From positions 51,643,949 through 51,707,948 of the forward strand of contig CP136065.1 of the NCBI GenBank assembly GCA_032622095.1: a DNA stretch of 64,000 nt. Reading direction: 5' to 3'. Both the position numbers and the translations under genes were made by a program. Shown here piece after piece: positions 34,885-46,001 of the stretch (the stretch's first letter is position 1; each line of letters opens with the position of its first letter). This DNA is from Siphonodentalium dalli. Its lineage: Eukaryota > Mollusca > Scaphopoda > Gadilida > Siphonodentaliidae. The notes beneath the pieces are model-generated. The model made no database searches and was not told the DNA's origin. It saw only the letters and a program-made list of their open reading frames with translations.

Positions 34885-37560
34885 TATAAAAAAAGATCGG
34901 AGCGAAGCAACTGTGTAGATAAATCAGACAGTGGATTAGATTAAAACAATGCAATGATGAGCTATGTACAAATAAAAGCACCCAAAGAGCAACGTTTCCA
35001 CTTGGAGTCAGGAATATAAATTCAAGAACTGACTAGTGTACTAGTACTATACAACGGAAAAAAAGTAGTACAATAATAGATAATAAATAGCAAATAGCAC
35101 GAAATGATCAAGGAGACACATCGAGATATTAAAGTAGCTTTTAAAATAAGACTTTGCAGTGATAAGGTATTTATATTTGATGAATCGCGCAATGCGTCAA
35201 GCTGCTGGTCGGGTGGGCGAGGCAGAATGTCATCCTTCACCCAACCGACAACCGGGATACACAAATACTGTTTATTGTCTTTGAGAGTTAACCGTTTCTC
35301 ATCAGTCATGCGGTCAAATTTTGAAAGCTCAAATATGTACCTCTCTTTCTAAGAGTCGAAACATTTGAGTGACATTGACGATCTTTGTTTCGAAGCAACA
35401 GGCGATTTCTCTTTTGGAACAATAGGATAACGTTGCATAGATTGTTTCAGAGGAAATGTCTAAACAACAGAAGCTGTATCCATAGCACGCGCTACAGTTA
35501 CCGGAACAGGAATAATATCAGTCTGCTCAACCTGTGTTGCTAGATGTGGTGATATACTGACGAGTTTGGTTTGACTCGTCTGAGTGCTGGCATCAAAACA
35601 CTTTTTGGTAGACACGATTGCTGAGTATGTGACCGGTGGAATGGATGGCCGCGGACCAACTATTTTCTTAGCATCTATATATGACATATGCTTATCAGAT
35701 TTACATCGTTGAATCTTGAATTCATAGTCCCAAATGGGACATGAATGATCCATTCCAGCATGTGAACCTTGACAGTTTGAACATTTCTTAAGATTCGCAT
35801 AATCCTTATGATCATGACCAGAAATAGAACATCGTGCACATATGGTTTCTTTACTTTTACAATGTTCCTGGCCATGACCATACCCCTGGCATTTAAAACA
35901 TCGCAATGGGGTTGGAACATATGTACTAAACCCACCTTCATATACCTAACCTTCAATGTCGGTGGATGTTCCCACCGATTGAAGGCAGAAGATAACTATT
36001 CAACAGATTTTTGTCCTTTGTCCATCAACTGTCTCCGTAAATCTACGGACTTCTGTAACTCCCTGCGGTGCTAACTCAGCCAATATCTCTTGACTCATAA
36101 GAATCAGCTATATCGCGAGTTCTCAACACAGCTCTGCCACTGTTCAATGTCTTGTGATGAGTAACCAGCACTGGTGTGTGTGCAATAGATATTAATTGCA
36201 CAAGAGCGTTAGCTTGACTTTGTCTTGACCATAAGATCAGAAGAGAGTCACTGAGTGGCCCAGTCCTGCATCAGTCGGTCATGGCGGGTGATCATGTTTA
36301 CGTGTTTATTAGGTATGAGCTGCCATATGCAAAGCAAATAACCACTGCATATAGCAGCATCTCTGTACCTCGCCAAAGTGAGATAGGCGTAGGCAGTACA
36401 TAATTGAAACATTTGACAGTGATGAAGACGAAATGCAAACAGACATGACACGAAAGAAACATGAACAAAAACAGAAGATACAACTAGACATCAGAAACAT
36501 AATAGAACAGATGGCATAAATGTAATCTGAAACACCGTCGAGAGGCGTGAATAGCCGATTGGTTGAGTCGGGTCAACTCAACCACCCTAGTACCCCCAGG
36601 ACTCCTACACCACACCTCATGAGATGCACCCCACTGCAAAGAGGGTGCCACATTCGCGGATTCTTACCCCTCGCAGTGGGGCGGTAGACATATTCTACCC
36701 CGGGCCCACACGGGGTTTAGCAATCATGAAGACGAAATGTAGAGACACGAAAGAAACCTTCATCGAAAAACAGAACACAACGAAATACCGGGCACAAAAT
36801 ACAAGAACGGCCGTCCTGGTGCCCCCGGACTCCTACGCCACACTTCACGGTATTGATTGACTGTTTATTTGATTATTTACAAACAGTGAAATATTCAGAC
36901 ATAAACATGATTATATTGTACAGGAGCGGAATGGCCCAATAGGCCATCTTCTTGTCGCCCCGTAATGGAAATGAAACTTGTATAGTAAAATGACAACGTG
37001 AAATAGAGTAATATTTAAATACATGAAAACAATATGAACAAAATAAATATGTATGAATGGCGTGTCCAAACCATTTGCATGGCGTACATAGTATGTTGGT
37101 ATGTGTAATGGTTGTGCCAAGCACTGGGCCTATATTACTGTATCATAAGTGAAGTGAGTCTGGCTGAAATATTAGTTTTAGATGGAATGGGATGGAATGC
37201 ACCCGACGGCAAACAGGATGCCACATTAGGGATTCTTACCCCTCGCAGTGCGGCGTAGACCTATTCCACCCGGGCCCAAGAGTCAGAGTCTAAGGAATCA
37301 ACAATGACGGTCAATAGAGTAGAAGTCCAAATAAGGACCGATGAAACAAATAGAAAGCTTGACGCAGACAAGAAAGCAGATGAATGGTTCAAAGAAGAAA
37401 AAAGCCGAGCGAAAATGACAAACTTTAGTTGACAACATCCCCACCGCCAATCGCACAACGACCGACAAAAAGAAACTCATTATTCTTGAGGGGTTAAGGG
37501 GGACCACTCGGTCCTTCCGAGCATCCCGGTGTTAGCCCCCACTCACAATAAAACATTCCA
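34885..37560 (-). mobile_element. ORF1-only LINE family, copy 2 (most complete ORF1)
   Basis: It lies head-to-tail with copy 1. From 3' to 5' on the minus strand it has the shared block gagcgaagcaactgtgtaga, a short untranslated part, the ORF1 C-terminus (35022-35309), the zinc-knuckle core, the N-terminal domain up to about 36240, and a long 5' leader to about 37560. The leader has repeated segments: cccctcgcagtg occurs at 36.67 and 37.24 kb, and a cctagtacccccagg-like block near 36580 and 36820. About 36855-37180 inside the leader looks like another LINE tail (aatggcccaataggccatct). No endonuclease or RT is present. Confidence 0.7.
35460..35906 (-). CDS. LINE ORF1 protein core with CCHC zinc knuckles (remnant)
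   Basis: 148 codons are open. Residues 3-16 form a knuckle of the C-x2-C-x4-H-x4-C type (CFKCQGYGHGQEHC). A second knuckle starts at CARCSISGHDHKDY, where the last Cys has become Tyr, and a third is CSNCQGSHAGMDHSC. A W-rich segment (PIWDYEFKIQRCKSDKHMSY) and a Thr/Ser/Pro tail follow. ORF1 proteins of I/Nimb/Jockey-group LINEs have this arrangement and bind element RNA. Upstream on the same strand, in shifted frames (35930-36240), the N-terminal part is still legible (HKTLNSGRAVLRTRD, EILAELAPQGVTEVRRF). The true ORF is thus longer and broken by frameshifts. The ATG at 35906 is internal to the ancestral protein. Confidence 0.7.
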   Translation of the reverse strand: MRCFKCQGYGHGQEHCKSKETICARCSISGHDHKDYANLKKCSNCQGSHAGMDHSCPIWDYEFKIQRCKSDKHMSYIDAKKIVGPRPSIPPVTYSAIVSTKKCFDASTQTSQTKLVSISPHLATQVEQTDIIPVPVTVARAMDTASVV

Positions 37561-38054
37561 ACTTGATCGAACTGGCACTTCTAGTGTGGGTTGTGGTAGC
37601 TGCTGTCATGTCCACAATTAAAATATAGCGCCCGCTTAACATAACAAGAAAACCATAGTCAGAAATGGTAACGCCACCAAGATTATAGTATTACATATAA
37701 ATAGAAATTATAAAAAATACATAAAATATTTTGATAACAATTGCGTTTAAACAAGTAATCCTTCAAATTATTACTAACAAAGCAAGTAAATGACTGTGGG
37801 GTCACTCAACAGATTATAAAGACTTGGACTTAGTATACTGTAAATACTGGGACTGTATATTTTTAAATTTTAGTCTAAAATTTAAATGAAATAATTAAAA
37901 AATAAAATTTAGCAAGTAGTAAAAGTTAATTTTATCATTTAAATTTTTTTTTTGGTTAAATAAAGGAATAATTTAAATGTAAAATTTGGTTTAAAAAAAA
38001 ATGATTGACCGTGGCTCTTCCAATAATTGCGCGACTGACCTGGTCAATTGTTCT
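37561..38054. other. AT-rich stretch without a feature
   Basis: Long runs of A and T around 37860-38010 and no frame of note. Confidence 0.4.
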
Positions 38055-38280
38055 TAAGAAGTTGTTTTGAGAATTACTATGGAGGGACATAGTTATGGCT
38101 GTGGCTTCGCGAGTAATTGACTTGGTGACGTGATGTTAACAATCTGAACTCCAGTAAACCAAGGACGCTCCATACCAAATATAAGGTAAATAAATAATTC
38201 TTTATAAGTTGTTTTAATATTTACTATGGAGGGAAAGAATTGTGGTGCTGGCTTCGCAACTATTTGACCCCATTGTAACA
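38055..38280. repeat. ~147-bp tandem pair
   Basis: gttgttttgagaattactatggaggg near 38060 returns as gttgttttaatatttactat near 38208, each followed by ggcttcgc and an atttgacc/attgact block. The two units differ by indels. Confidence 0.75.
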
Positions 38281-38618
38281 AATATAAATATTAGTCACTC
38301 AGGCAATAGATGTATCTATTCTGTATATTAAGTTATTGGGTCTTACGTGTCTTGAGATGTCTAAATATGTTTTGATGGACAGATCGCGCAAGCGCAAGGG
38401 ACCCCGCCAATCTTATTTGTTGTGCTTCGAATTGTTGACTTATTAAATATGCACATATACTTAAGAAACAGTCGTGTGCGAAGCGCGCTCCCGTAGGTCG
38501 GTTTTTGGATGCCAGTTAATGAAAATATCATTGAAATAATCGGTTTCCCCCCAATAAACATCCATATATTCAATATACATGTTTTTGGAGCAGAATTAGG
38601 TAGACCATATTGAACGCC

Positions 38619-38870
38619 ATAATTCTGCTGTGGTTAAGTGGTCAATTACTTTGGACATTACTGTATGTGGATGGAGTTATCATTAGACCTCACATCCTTA
38701 TATGGGCTACAGTAATGCCTAAAGTAATTGACCAATTAACCACAGCAGAATTAAGGGTAATTTTTCAGGATTTAAAATCTTGAAAAATTACCCATAATTC
38801 TGCTGTGGTTAAGTGATCAATTACTTTGGACATTACTGTATGTAGATGGAGTTAAACCTCACATCAGTTT
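38619..38870. repeat. Three-arm palindrome
   Basis: The arm aattctgctgtggttaagtg at 38621 has an inverted copy ending cacagcagaatt at 38752 and a further direct copy from 38795. Between arms two and three is a separate perfect hairpin, gggtaatttttcaggattt pairing with aaaatcttgaaaaattaccc (38755-38793). This leaves a repeat of about 70 bp in +, -, + orientation. Confidence 0.88.
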
Positions 38871-39149
38871 GTTGGGGATTTGAACCTTGACTTGGGACCT
38901 TTTTTTTTTTAACGCAACAAATGCGAGTACACCTTATACACAAATTTCTGATGTAGCCAGAGTTTTTATTGGATAATATTAGTTTGAAGCCTGCTTACAT
39001 TTCAATATGTTGTCAGTTTTGTATTCTCTGCAGCAGCTAGAACTCGGCGCGTTGAAGCAAAAGTTATAAAAGAAAAATGTGTACGTAACGAGACTATAAT
39101 ACAAATGAAAAAATAAATTGAGGGAGGGGTGGGCATTACAGGGAACTAA

Positions 39150-39930
39150 GGGTTGAACCGATATAAATCTGTAGAGCGATAACGACCAATGTTGACATAT
39201 TATGCATCTCAACTCTACTGTTGCAACAAGGTTATAAAATAGGGGGGGGGGTGTCAGAATTTTAGTCATCTCTATATAGTGCCAGAATAGTAATTTATGG
39301 ACTTCTATAGTGGTACAATACAAATTAGAATCAAATGATAAAAAATATGTATGTAACACAACTATACCGATGAAAGTAAAAATAATAATTTAGGCCGGGA
39401 TAAGATGTTGGTTTGGTTATATGGACTCGGAGAAAAAGGGGTTCGTACCGATGAACTGACATAAATTAGTGGAGCGATGTTGCCATGTAATGCATCGCGA
39501 CTGTACTAAAGCAGCAATGATATAAAATTGGGGGGGCCCGGGGGGGTCGGAAATTATCTCTATCTCTATAGATGGCACCAGAATTATATAGAAAGGAATA
39601 GCAATTGATATACGTATACGGTATACTATAGTAATACCATAGACATATAAGTACAAGTATCACTCAATAAAATATTTCGTAACGTGACTATAGCGATGAA
39701 AAAAATAAATAAATTGGACTGGGATTAGAGATTGGGTTGGTTATATGTGGATAATTGGATATGGAATTCATACCGATGAAATGATACAAATTAGTGGAGC
39801 GATAAAGACCAATGTTGACACTTAGTCAGGCTACGCGGGGGAAATAGGGGTTGATACGATAGACCGAAATAAATTTGTCGAGTGATAATGACCAATGTTG
39901 ACGTATAAAGTAACGCGACTGTACTGTTGC
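39150..39930. repeat. Degenerate ~300-bp tandem repeat
   Basis: The block gaaccgatataaatctgtag with gagcgataacgaccaatgtt at 39157 recurs at about 39446, 39771 and 39853, together with actgtact(g/a)ttgca and a G-run (39242-39251, 39530-39546). The units are strongly diverged and of uneven length. Confidence 0.7.
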
Positions 39931-40029
39931 ACAATTATCATGTAGAACCAGTCAAATATGGACTCTGGTGCCAATATGGAACAGCTCAGAAAACATTTGA
40001 AGGGCCCTAAAATTTATGGGATCTGCCAT

Positions 40030-40370
40030 ACAAATCGATTTATGTTGATAAATCTCTTATTTTTCAAAATTTTAAGCTGAGACTTGGTGTGTTTGAGTGG
40101 GATACGTATATATTCCTAAAATGATAGGATACAGCACATAATTATGTTTTAGGTGGAAGAAATGAATTTTTTTCGATGATAAAATTTAACAATAAGTTAA
40201 ATTTTAATAACATGAGATTTGCAAATAAAATCGATTTATGTTGACAAAACTGTCATTTTTCAAAATTTTGAGTTGAGAATTCGTGTGTCTGTGTGTAATA
40301 CTTATATATTCTTAAAATGACAGAGTCCAGCGCGTAATTATCTTTTAGATGGAAGAAATTGAATTTGTTT
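40030..40370. repeat. ~190-bp tandem pair
   Basis: aaatcgatttatgttgata at 40036 returns at 40226. Both are followed by atttttcaaaatttt, a gtgtgt block, atatattc(c/t)taaaatga and ttttag(g/a)tggaagaaa. Confidence 0.88.
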
Positions 40371-40663
40371 TCGATAACCATCTACGGCCGTACTACGGCC
40401 GGGTTTATCGAGTACGCTATTTTATAAACAAACTTTTGTCAATAGCCGTTTTGGTCAAACTAAACCTTTTTCGACCGGGAAAGCAGATCCGAATAGTAGC
40501 TAAGATGTATTTAGATAGAATTATCAAAAGAATTTGACCGATTAGGGTGCATTTTAAAAGAATCGAGTGGAGAAATCTTGGTGACATTTTCATAAAACAC
40601 GCCGATAATTCCAAAGATAAAAGATGGCGGTTACTACAAAAAAAACAGACATGCGCACTCCAA

Positions 40664-41195
40664 TTAAAATTACCCATAATTCAGTTCACTACACCAGGGG
40701 CTCCCAACAGGTATACAATATTTTCAGGCTATCAGATTATTTATATTTTCGACTTTAAGTTTACAATTTGAGCCTGTCCTCACTCTATCGATACGATTTA
40801 TCATAAACATATTATACACCAGTGGCGTTAACTTTACAACTTCGGCATCTACGTGATTATATCGGTACGATTCAGTAAGGTACAAACAATCTCCATAAAA
40901 TACCCACAATTCAGTTCACTACATGCAGGGGCTCCCAATAGGTTATTCCCATTTATTATGGGCTCCCAATAGGTTATACAATATTTTCAGGCTATCAGAT
41001 TATTTATATTTTCAACAAGATATTATTACACCGGTGACTTTAAGTTTACAATTTGAGCCTGTCCTGACTCTATCGATAGGATTTATCATATTTTCATAAA
41101 CGTATTATACACCGCTGGCGTTAACTTTACAATTTCGGCATCTACGTGATTATATCGGTACGATTGAGTAAGGTACAAACAATCTCCAAGAATAC
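40664..41195. repeat. Tandem duplication, period ~230-280 bp
   Basis: tacccataattcagttcact at 40671 returns as tacccacaattcagttcact at 40901. Both units hold ttcaggctatcagattattt, agtttacaatttgagcctgt and cggcatctacgtgattatat. The second unit has gained small insertions, including a doubled gggctcccaataggtta. Confidence 0.9.
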
Positions 41196-41954
41196 ATTCG
41201 CCCTGTACTCCATGCGATATAAAAAAACCAAATGCTAGAAACACCACACTAGGTGGCGTAATAAGACCGGAAATTAGATTTAAAAAGGCCCATTCTAGCA
41301 TCGAATACCACAATTTGTCGCCATGAAGTCCCGTACCAGCCTTTTATTTGAACCCTGAACGGCAAACAGCGGGGTCATTGAAATGCGGGCATTGATTGGT
41401 CGAGAGGTTGGCGCGCGTCCTGATCTATCAGTACATAGATGTTACATTGACCGAGTCACCGGCGTAGGAATGCGCGAAAGGTTAACATACAAAGAGTGTC
41501 GATTGTCTGATGCGCGTTTAATATAAAACTAAGAGTTCCCGGTGAATTATTTGCCAATCACTGCTTCATTGGTTACAAAATTTCTCTCGCTTGAATTCAA
41601 TTGTTTTAAAGCAAAAAGTACCTAAAATAATAAAGATACTTTTTCATCATTCTAATAATAACAGCAGATAAAATTAAATGTTTACCGCTGTCCATTATCA
41701 GTGTTTACCAATCAGTTAAAGCAATTCCGAAAAAATAAGCGACAATAACTACGAATCGGCATGATTGAAATACGCATTGTTTCAGTGTAGGAAATTGAGT
41801 TGATGTAAAAAAAAAAAGTCGCTGACCAACATGTCCCCCGACGAAGGTTGCAGGGTTGAAGGATATATGGGTTTCAGATCCCTATAGTACAAACTTGAAT
41901 TGATTACATCAATATGTTACAATGTGCATAAACAATAAATATGTTGTACATCAA
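41196..41954. other. No recognisable feature
   Basis: Unique-looking sequence with no long frame. Confidence 0.4.
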
Positions 41955-42520
41955 TGTGTCGAGAAATGGTCAATAACTCTAAAATAAAAAACAGAACATT
42001 TATATGTCAAAATGGAATTAACTCCACCAAAATTACTCCGACTGAACTCAAAAACGCAGCTTCCCATGCTGGTTGACATATGTGCCAAGTGTTTTAAAAA
42101 TTGACGGAATACAGGCTCGGACAAAAGATGCGTCCCAGGATGTACGAATGTATGTCGAAAAAGGGCGATAACTCTGCCAACATGAGTCCGACCGAAATCA
42201 AAATCGCTGGTGCCCAGGTTCCCATGCTTGTTCACACCTGTGCCAAGGTTTAAAAAAAATGACAGAAAAATGATGGAATACAGGCTCTGACAAAAGATGT
42301 GTCGATTCTATGATGAAAGAGGGCAACAACTCCGTCAAAATGAGCCCGACCGCACTCAAAATGGCAGGTGCGCGGTTTCTCATGCTGGTTGATAAATGTG
42401 CGAAGATTAGAACAAATTGGCCAGAAAATGACAGAATACAGGCCCGGACAATGTTCCGGACGCACGGCGAGGGTCATCACAATAGTCATCCGACGGAATG
42501 TCGGGGGATGATATGGTCGA
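41955..42520. repeat. ~150-170-bp minisatellite, three units
   Basis: Each unit has a (g/c)aataactct/caacaactcc block, then (a/c)tccgaccga(a/c)(a/c)tcaaaa, cccatgctggttgac, tgtgccaag and ggaatacaggctc (42106, 42274, 42433). Frames of 79-94 codons in it are by-products. A short family-C-like end (tgttctcccgaaaatc) and a G-run follow at about 42542-42582. Confidence 0.85.
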
Positions 42521-42582
42521 ATTTTGTATTGATTTTCCAGCCTGTTCTCCCGAAAATCAGCACATTAGCCGGGGGGGGGGGG

Positions 42583-43189
42583 TGAAAAAAGAAAACGGGC
42601 ACGTATGCCGGGGTGGATGGGTGATCGATTGGACCAACAAAAACTTTGTTCCGCAACTCAAAAATATTTTTCCTGCAAGTCTTTTTGACTGTTTTTGCAA
42701 TGAGTTTGGCTTAAAACACATCTATATGTCAATATTAACATAAATGACAAATTTCATGATGATAAGACAAACAGTATAGCCTGTAGCCCATGCTAATGTA
42801 TTGAATTTTGAAATCCAAGATGGCTGCTGGCAGCCATGTTTTTTTGTTACCAAAGCAAACACAAAATGAGGCATCCAGATATCTTATGGTATGTATCGAA
42901 CATGTATTATGAAATTAATTACTACTTATAACAAACCAGGACCTGCAACATGTGAACAAAAATAGTGTAAAAAAAAAGAATTAGAGTTTTGTGATTTAAT
43001 CTTTGCATTTAGTCATTTACTATAATAAATGGGTATATTAATAAATTAATGATTAAGTAACTAGTAATTAAGTGAATTATTAAGCTACTAACATCTATTA
43101 TTGTCAAAATAGTAAATTAACCAAAGGACAATTATTTCCAACCATATATCCATCGGAAATGTTATTTAGTACATGAAATATTCTATCAT
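42583..43189. other. No recognisable feature
   Basis: AT-rich; no frame or family match. Confidence 0.4.
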
Positions 43190-43640
43190 TACAGATTGGT
43201 GTACCGAACGAGAAGGCGAAACATTAGACTTACATGCTATGAAGAAGCAGATTCAGAATTCCGAGGCTCAAATACGGTGATGGATACGAAATTGGGGAAA
43301 CTTTTGAAAGATGGGAAATTAGATAGGATTAGAGTTACCACCATCAATTTTCTTCGATGATGATAATGGTAGAGATAATGTTAGCCTGCACCATGAAACG
43401 TAGCAAAAATGGCAGGATAGTCTGAATGCTAAAAGCGAAGCTGCAATTGACAAGCGTATTTATGCTGTCCCAGAGTCATGTATGTGTCATGTGAAAACGC
43501 TGAAGTATTCATCGAAAACAATGATACAACAGCGCATTCATTATCCAAAAGATGTGAGAAAGAATCTATCTATTCATAAACTCCAAAAGCACACCCCATT
43601 TGGTACAGTTCATTCATGTTCATTCATGTACATTGTTGCT
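43190..43640 (+). pseudogene. Possible decayed coding sequence, unrecognised
   Basis: A splice-acceptor-like ctatcattacag precedes an open stretch (TRRRNIRLTCYEEADSEF ... KLGKLLKDGKLDRIRV) that ends at 43358. Further on, 43400-43615 reads in another frame KSEAAIDKRIYAVPESCM and then KNLSIHKLQKHTPFGTV. Composition looks protein-like, but I recognise no family. It may be the remains of a transposon gene or an exon pair. Confidence 0.25.
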
Positions 43641-44129
43641 GCTATACCTATTAATACCAGAATATAAACACTAGCAAAATTTGGATCATATCATTAATAG
43701 AATTTACAAAAAGCCTCAATTGATATAAACTAGAAATACGTGTGCTGTCAGGCGTAGAATTTTGTTACCAAAGTGACATATACTTAAGTATGGGACATTA
43801 TACTTGGATCAATAATTGCTATAGTTTTGGCATACTGGGGTTTGGAGGAATGATAGTTTACTTCTGTTTTGTCTTGATTTTTGCAGATAATACGACATCT
43901 TCGGATTATAGGCAATATCGAGTGGGGTACCTGGATGGTGGATTTAGTCATGCTAGCCTGCTTTGTGTGATAGCGTCGCTGAACTTGCCCTCTGGGGATC
44001 TCATTCTGCAAATGCCATGCATCATGTTTTGTACCTCAATTACTATATTTGATTTTTATTCATTTAGTTCTAGACATTCAATATTTCACTACAAGTCCAC
44101 TATAACAATAGACTGTAATTGTTATATTC

Positions 44130-44741
44130 TTGACAATGGCTGAGACTAATTCAGATAGCACTGTGGCACTCGGCACGCTGGATGAAGATCCCAATTATAA
44201 CCTGAAATTTTTTTTATCTATGATTCCAGGGGGACTAGACTTTGGCGAACAAGAAGATGAAAATATCTTACAAATACCCAATTGTCAGCACTTTTCTCCA
44301 AAATCGTTTCATGATAACGTATCTACAAGTGATGACTGTCTATCTGTTTTTCACCTGAACTGTCAAAGTCTTAATTCGCACAAATCAACATTTGGAGTTA
44401 TTGGCCTAACTGAATTCTTCAGGACTCCGGATAGTATTGATTTTCCACTTAATGGATACCATCCATTAATTAAACGGTGCCGTCCGGATGGAGATGACTG
44501 TCACGGCGGTGTTGGCATGTACATTCGAAAAGACTTATCTTATAAAATCAGAGAAGATTTAACAACATTTATTCTTCATGTATTTGAGTCACTTTTTGTT
44601 GAAGTGTTGACAAATAAAAATAAAACGTATATAATTGGAACAATTTATAGGCCTAATACAGCACCAAAAGCGGACCTAGATAAATTTATCAACCTTATAA
44701 ATGAGAAAATGGACCAAACCAATAGAGAACATAAAAAATAG
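44130..44741 (+). pseudogene. LINE ORF2: N-terminal leader and first half of APE endonuclease
   Basis: 203 codons starting MAETNSDSTVALGTLDEDPN. Endonuclease motifs visible are LSVFHLNCQSLNS (strand with the metal-binding Asn), IGLTEF (the catalytic Glu), GGVGMYIRK and YIIGTIYRP. Between LNSHKS and FGVIGLTE the domain is about 20 residues shorter than usual, an in-frame deletion. A one-base shift at the lysine run near 44735 ends the frame. The enzyme would nick target DNA to prime reverse transcription, but this copy cannot fold normally. Confidence 0.8.
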
Positions 44742-45412
44742 TTTTGATGGGAGATTTCAACATTGACTTATTGAAATACGGTAGACATGATAAAACTAAC
44801 AATTTTCTTAATTATGTCTTTACCTCTAGTTTCCTCCCAACAATAACAAAACCAACTAGAGTGTCAGACTTCACTGCTACTCTGATAGATCAGATTTTAA
44901 TAAATGATCCAACTATTGATTAAGAAACGAGTATTATACTAAGTGATATATCTGACCACTTGGGTACTTTCCTCCGTTATAAGAGTAACAGAAATAAATC
45001 TTGCCCAAAAGCTAAAATAGAATACCGGCGGAACTATAATGATGAAAATATATCATGCTTTAAACGACTACTAGGAACGGCTAATTATAATAGTGTTGTA
45101 GGACGAACGTGTCCACAGGAGTCATATAAATCATTTATGGAAATTTATTTAAATGCCTTTGAAATAGCTTTTCCATTAAAACGATCACGATCAAAATCCA
45201 CCAAACAGAAACCATGGATTACCAAGGGAATGATGATTTCATCTGAACATAAAGCTAAACTTTTTACCAGAAAGCTTAAGAAACCTTCCGAAAGTAATAT
45301 AACAGAATACAAAGAATTTTGTAAACTTTTTAATAAAATAAAACGAGCAAGTAAGACCTTGTACTATAAAAATATGATAACTGAATATAAACATAATATG
45401 AAAAAAACATGA
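44741..45412 (+). pseudogene. LINE ORF2: second half of APE endonuclease and linker
   Basis: In the shifted frame it continues VLMGDFNIDLLKYG (the GDFN motif), then TKPTR, DQILIN and SDISDHLGTF, where the final SDH holds the catalytic His. A stop (TAA, 44921-44923) interrupts it before SDH. The rest is the basic linker (KQKPWITKGM..., ASKTLYYKNMITEYK) typical of the stretch between EN and RT. Confidence 0.75.
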
Positions 45413-45475
45413 AAACTGATTGGTGAGATAATGCAAAAAGATCTAAAAAATTAGAATATCCAATGTCATTCATTA

Positions 45476-45889
45476 TTGGGGGTGTCGAAAGTAGAAATAG
45501 GAAAGAAGCTGCTGACGCCTTTAATGAATATTTTTCTACCATTGGCGCTACTGCGGTTGAGAAAATATCACAAACTTGTAACAAATACTCTTCATACACC
45601 CTGTAGTGAAACAATTGTTTTTCATCCCACTACACCGGAAGAAATTCATACAACGGTTTCCTTAAGTAAAGGGAAGCACAGCATTGACAAAGATGGTCTT
45701 AGCTCTTTCATTATGAAGAAAGTTATCTCGGAAATTTCACAACTCTTATGTCATATTTTCAATATCTCAATGGAAACAGGAATTATTCCAGAAGACATGA
45801 AGATAGCAAAAGTTATACCCTCTTCAAATCAGGCGATTAAAGAAAATGGGAAATTATCGCCCAATAAGTATTCTGCCCATTTTTTCTAA
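45476..45889 (+). pseudogene. LINE ORF2: RT fingers, N-terminal part
   Basis: The open frame contains TPEEIHTTVSLSKGKHS, DKDGLSSFIMKKV and EDMKIAKVIPS, the usual lead into RT block 1. A frameshift follows near 45840, where the YRPISILPFFSKILEKIV-like block lies in another frame and is split. The first ~40 codons are out-of-frame noise. Confidence 0.65.
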
Positions 45890-46001
45890 AATCTTAGAAA
45901 AAATTGTATGTCACAGACTAGTTTAAAAAAAAAATAAACATGATACTTTCTATCATAATCAATATGGGTTTAGAAAAGATCATTCAACAATTCATCCAAT
46001 T

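Noticed and set aside
38979-39359. 126-codon minus frame
   Set aside because: It covers a degenerate tandem repeat; other units do not keep the frame, and composition (poly-F/L/Y stretches) reflects AT-rich DNA.
43742-44143. 133-codon plus frame with hydrophobic segments upstream of the LINE
   Set aside because: It overlaps the start of the LINE coding region and ends just inside it. More likely leader sequence than a membrane-protein gene.
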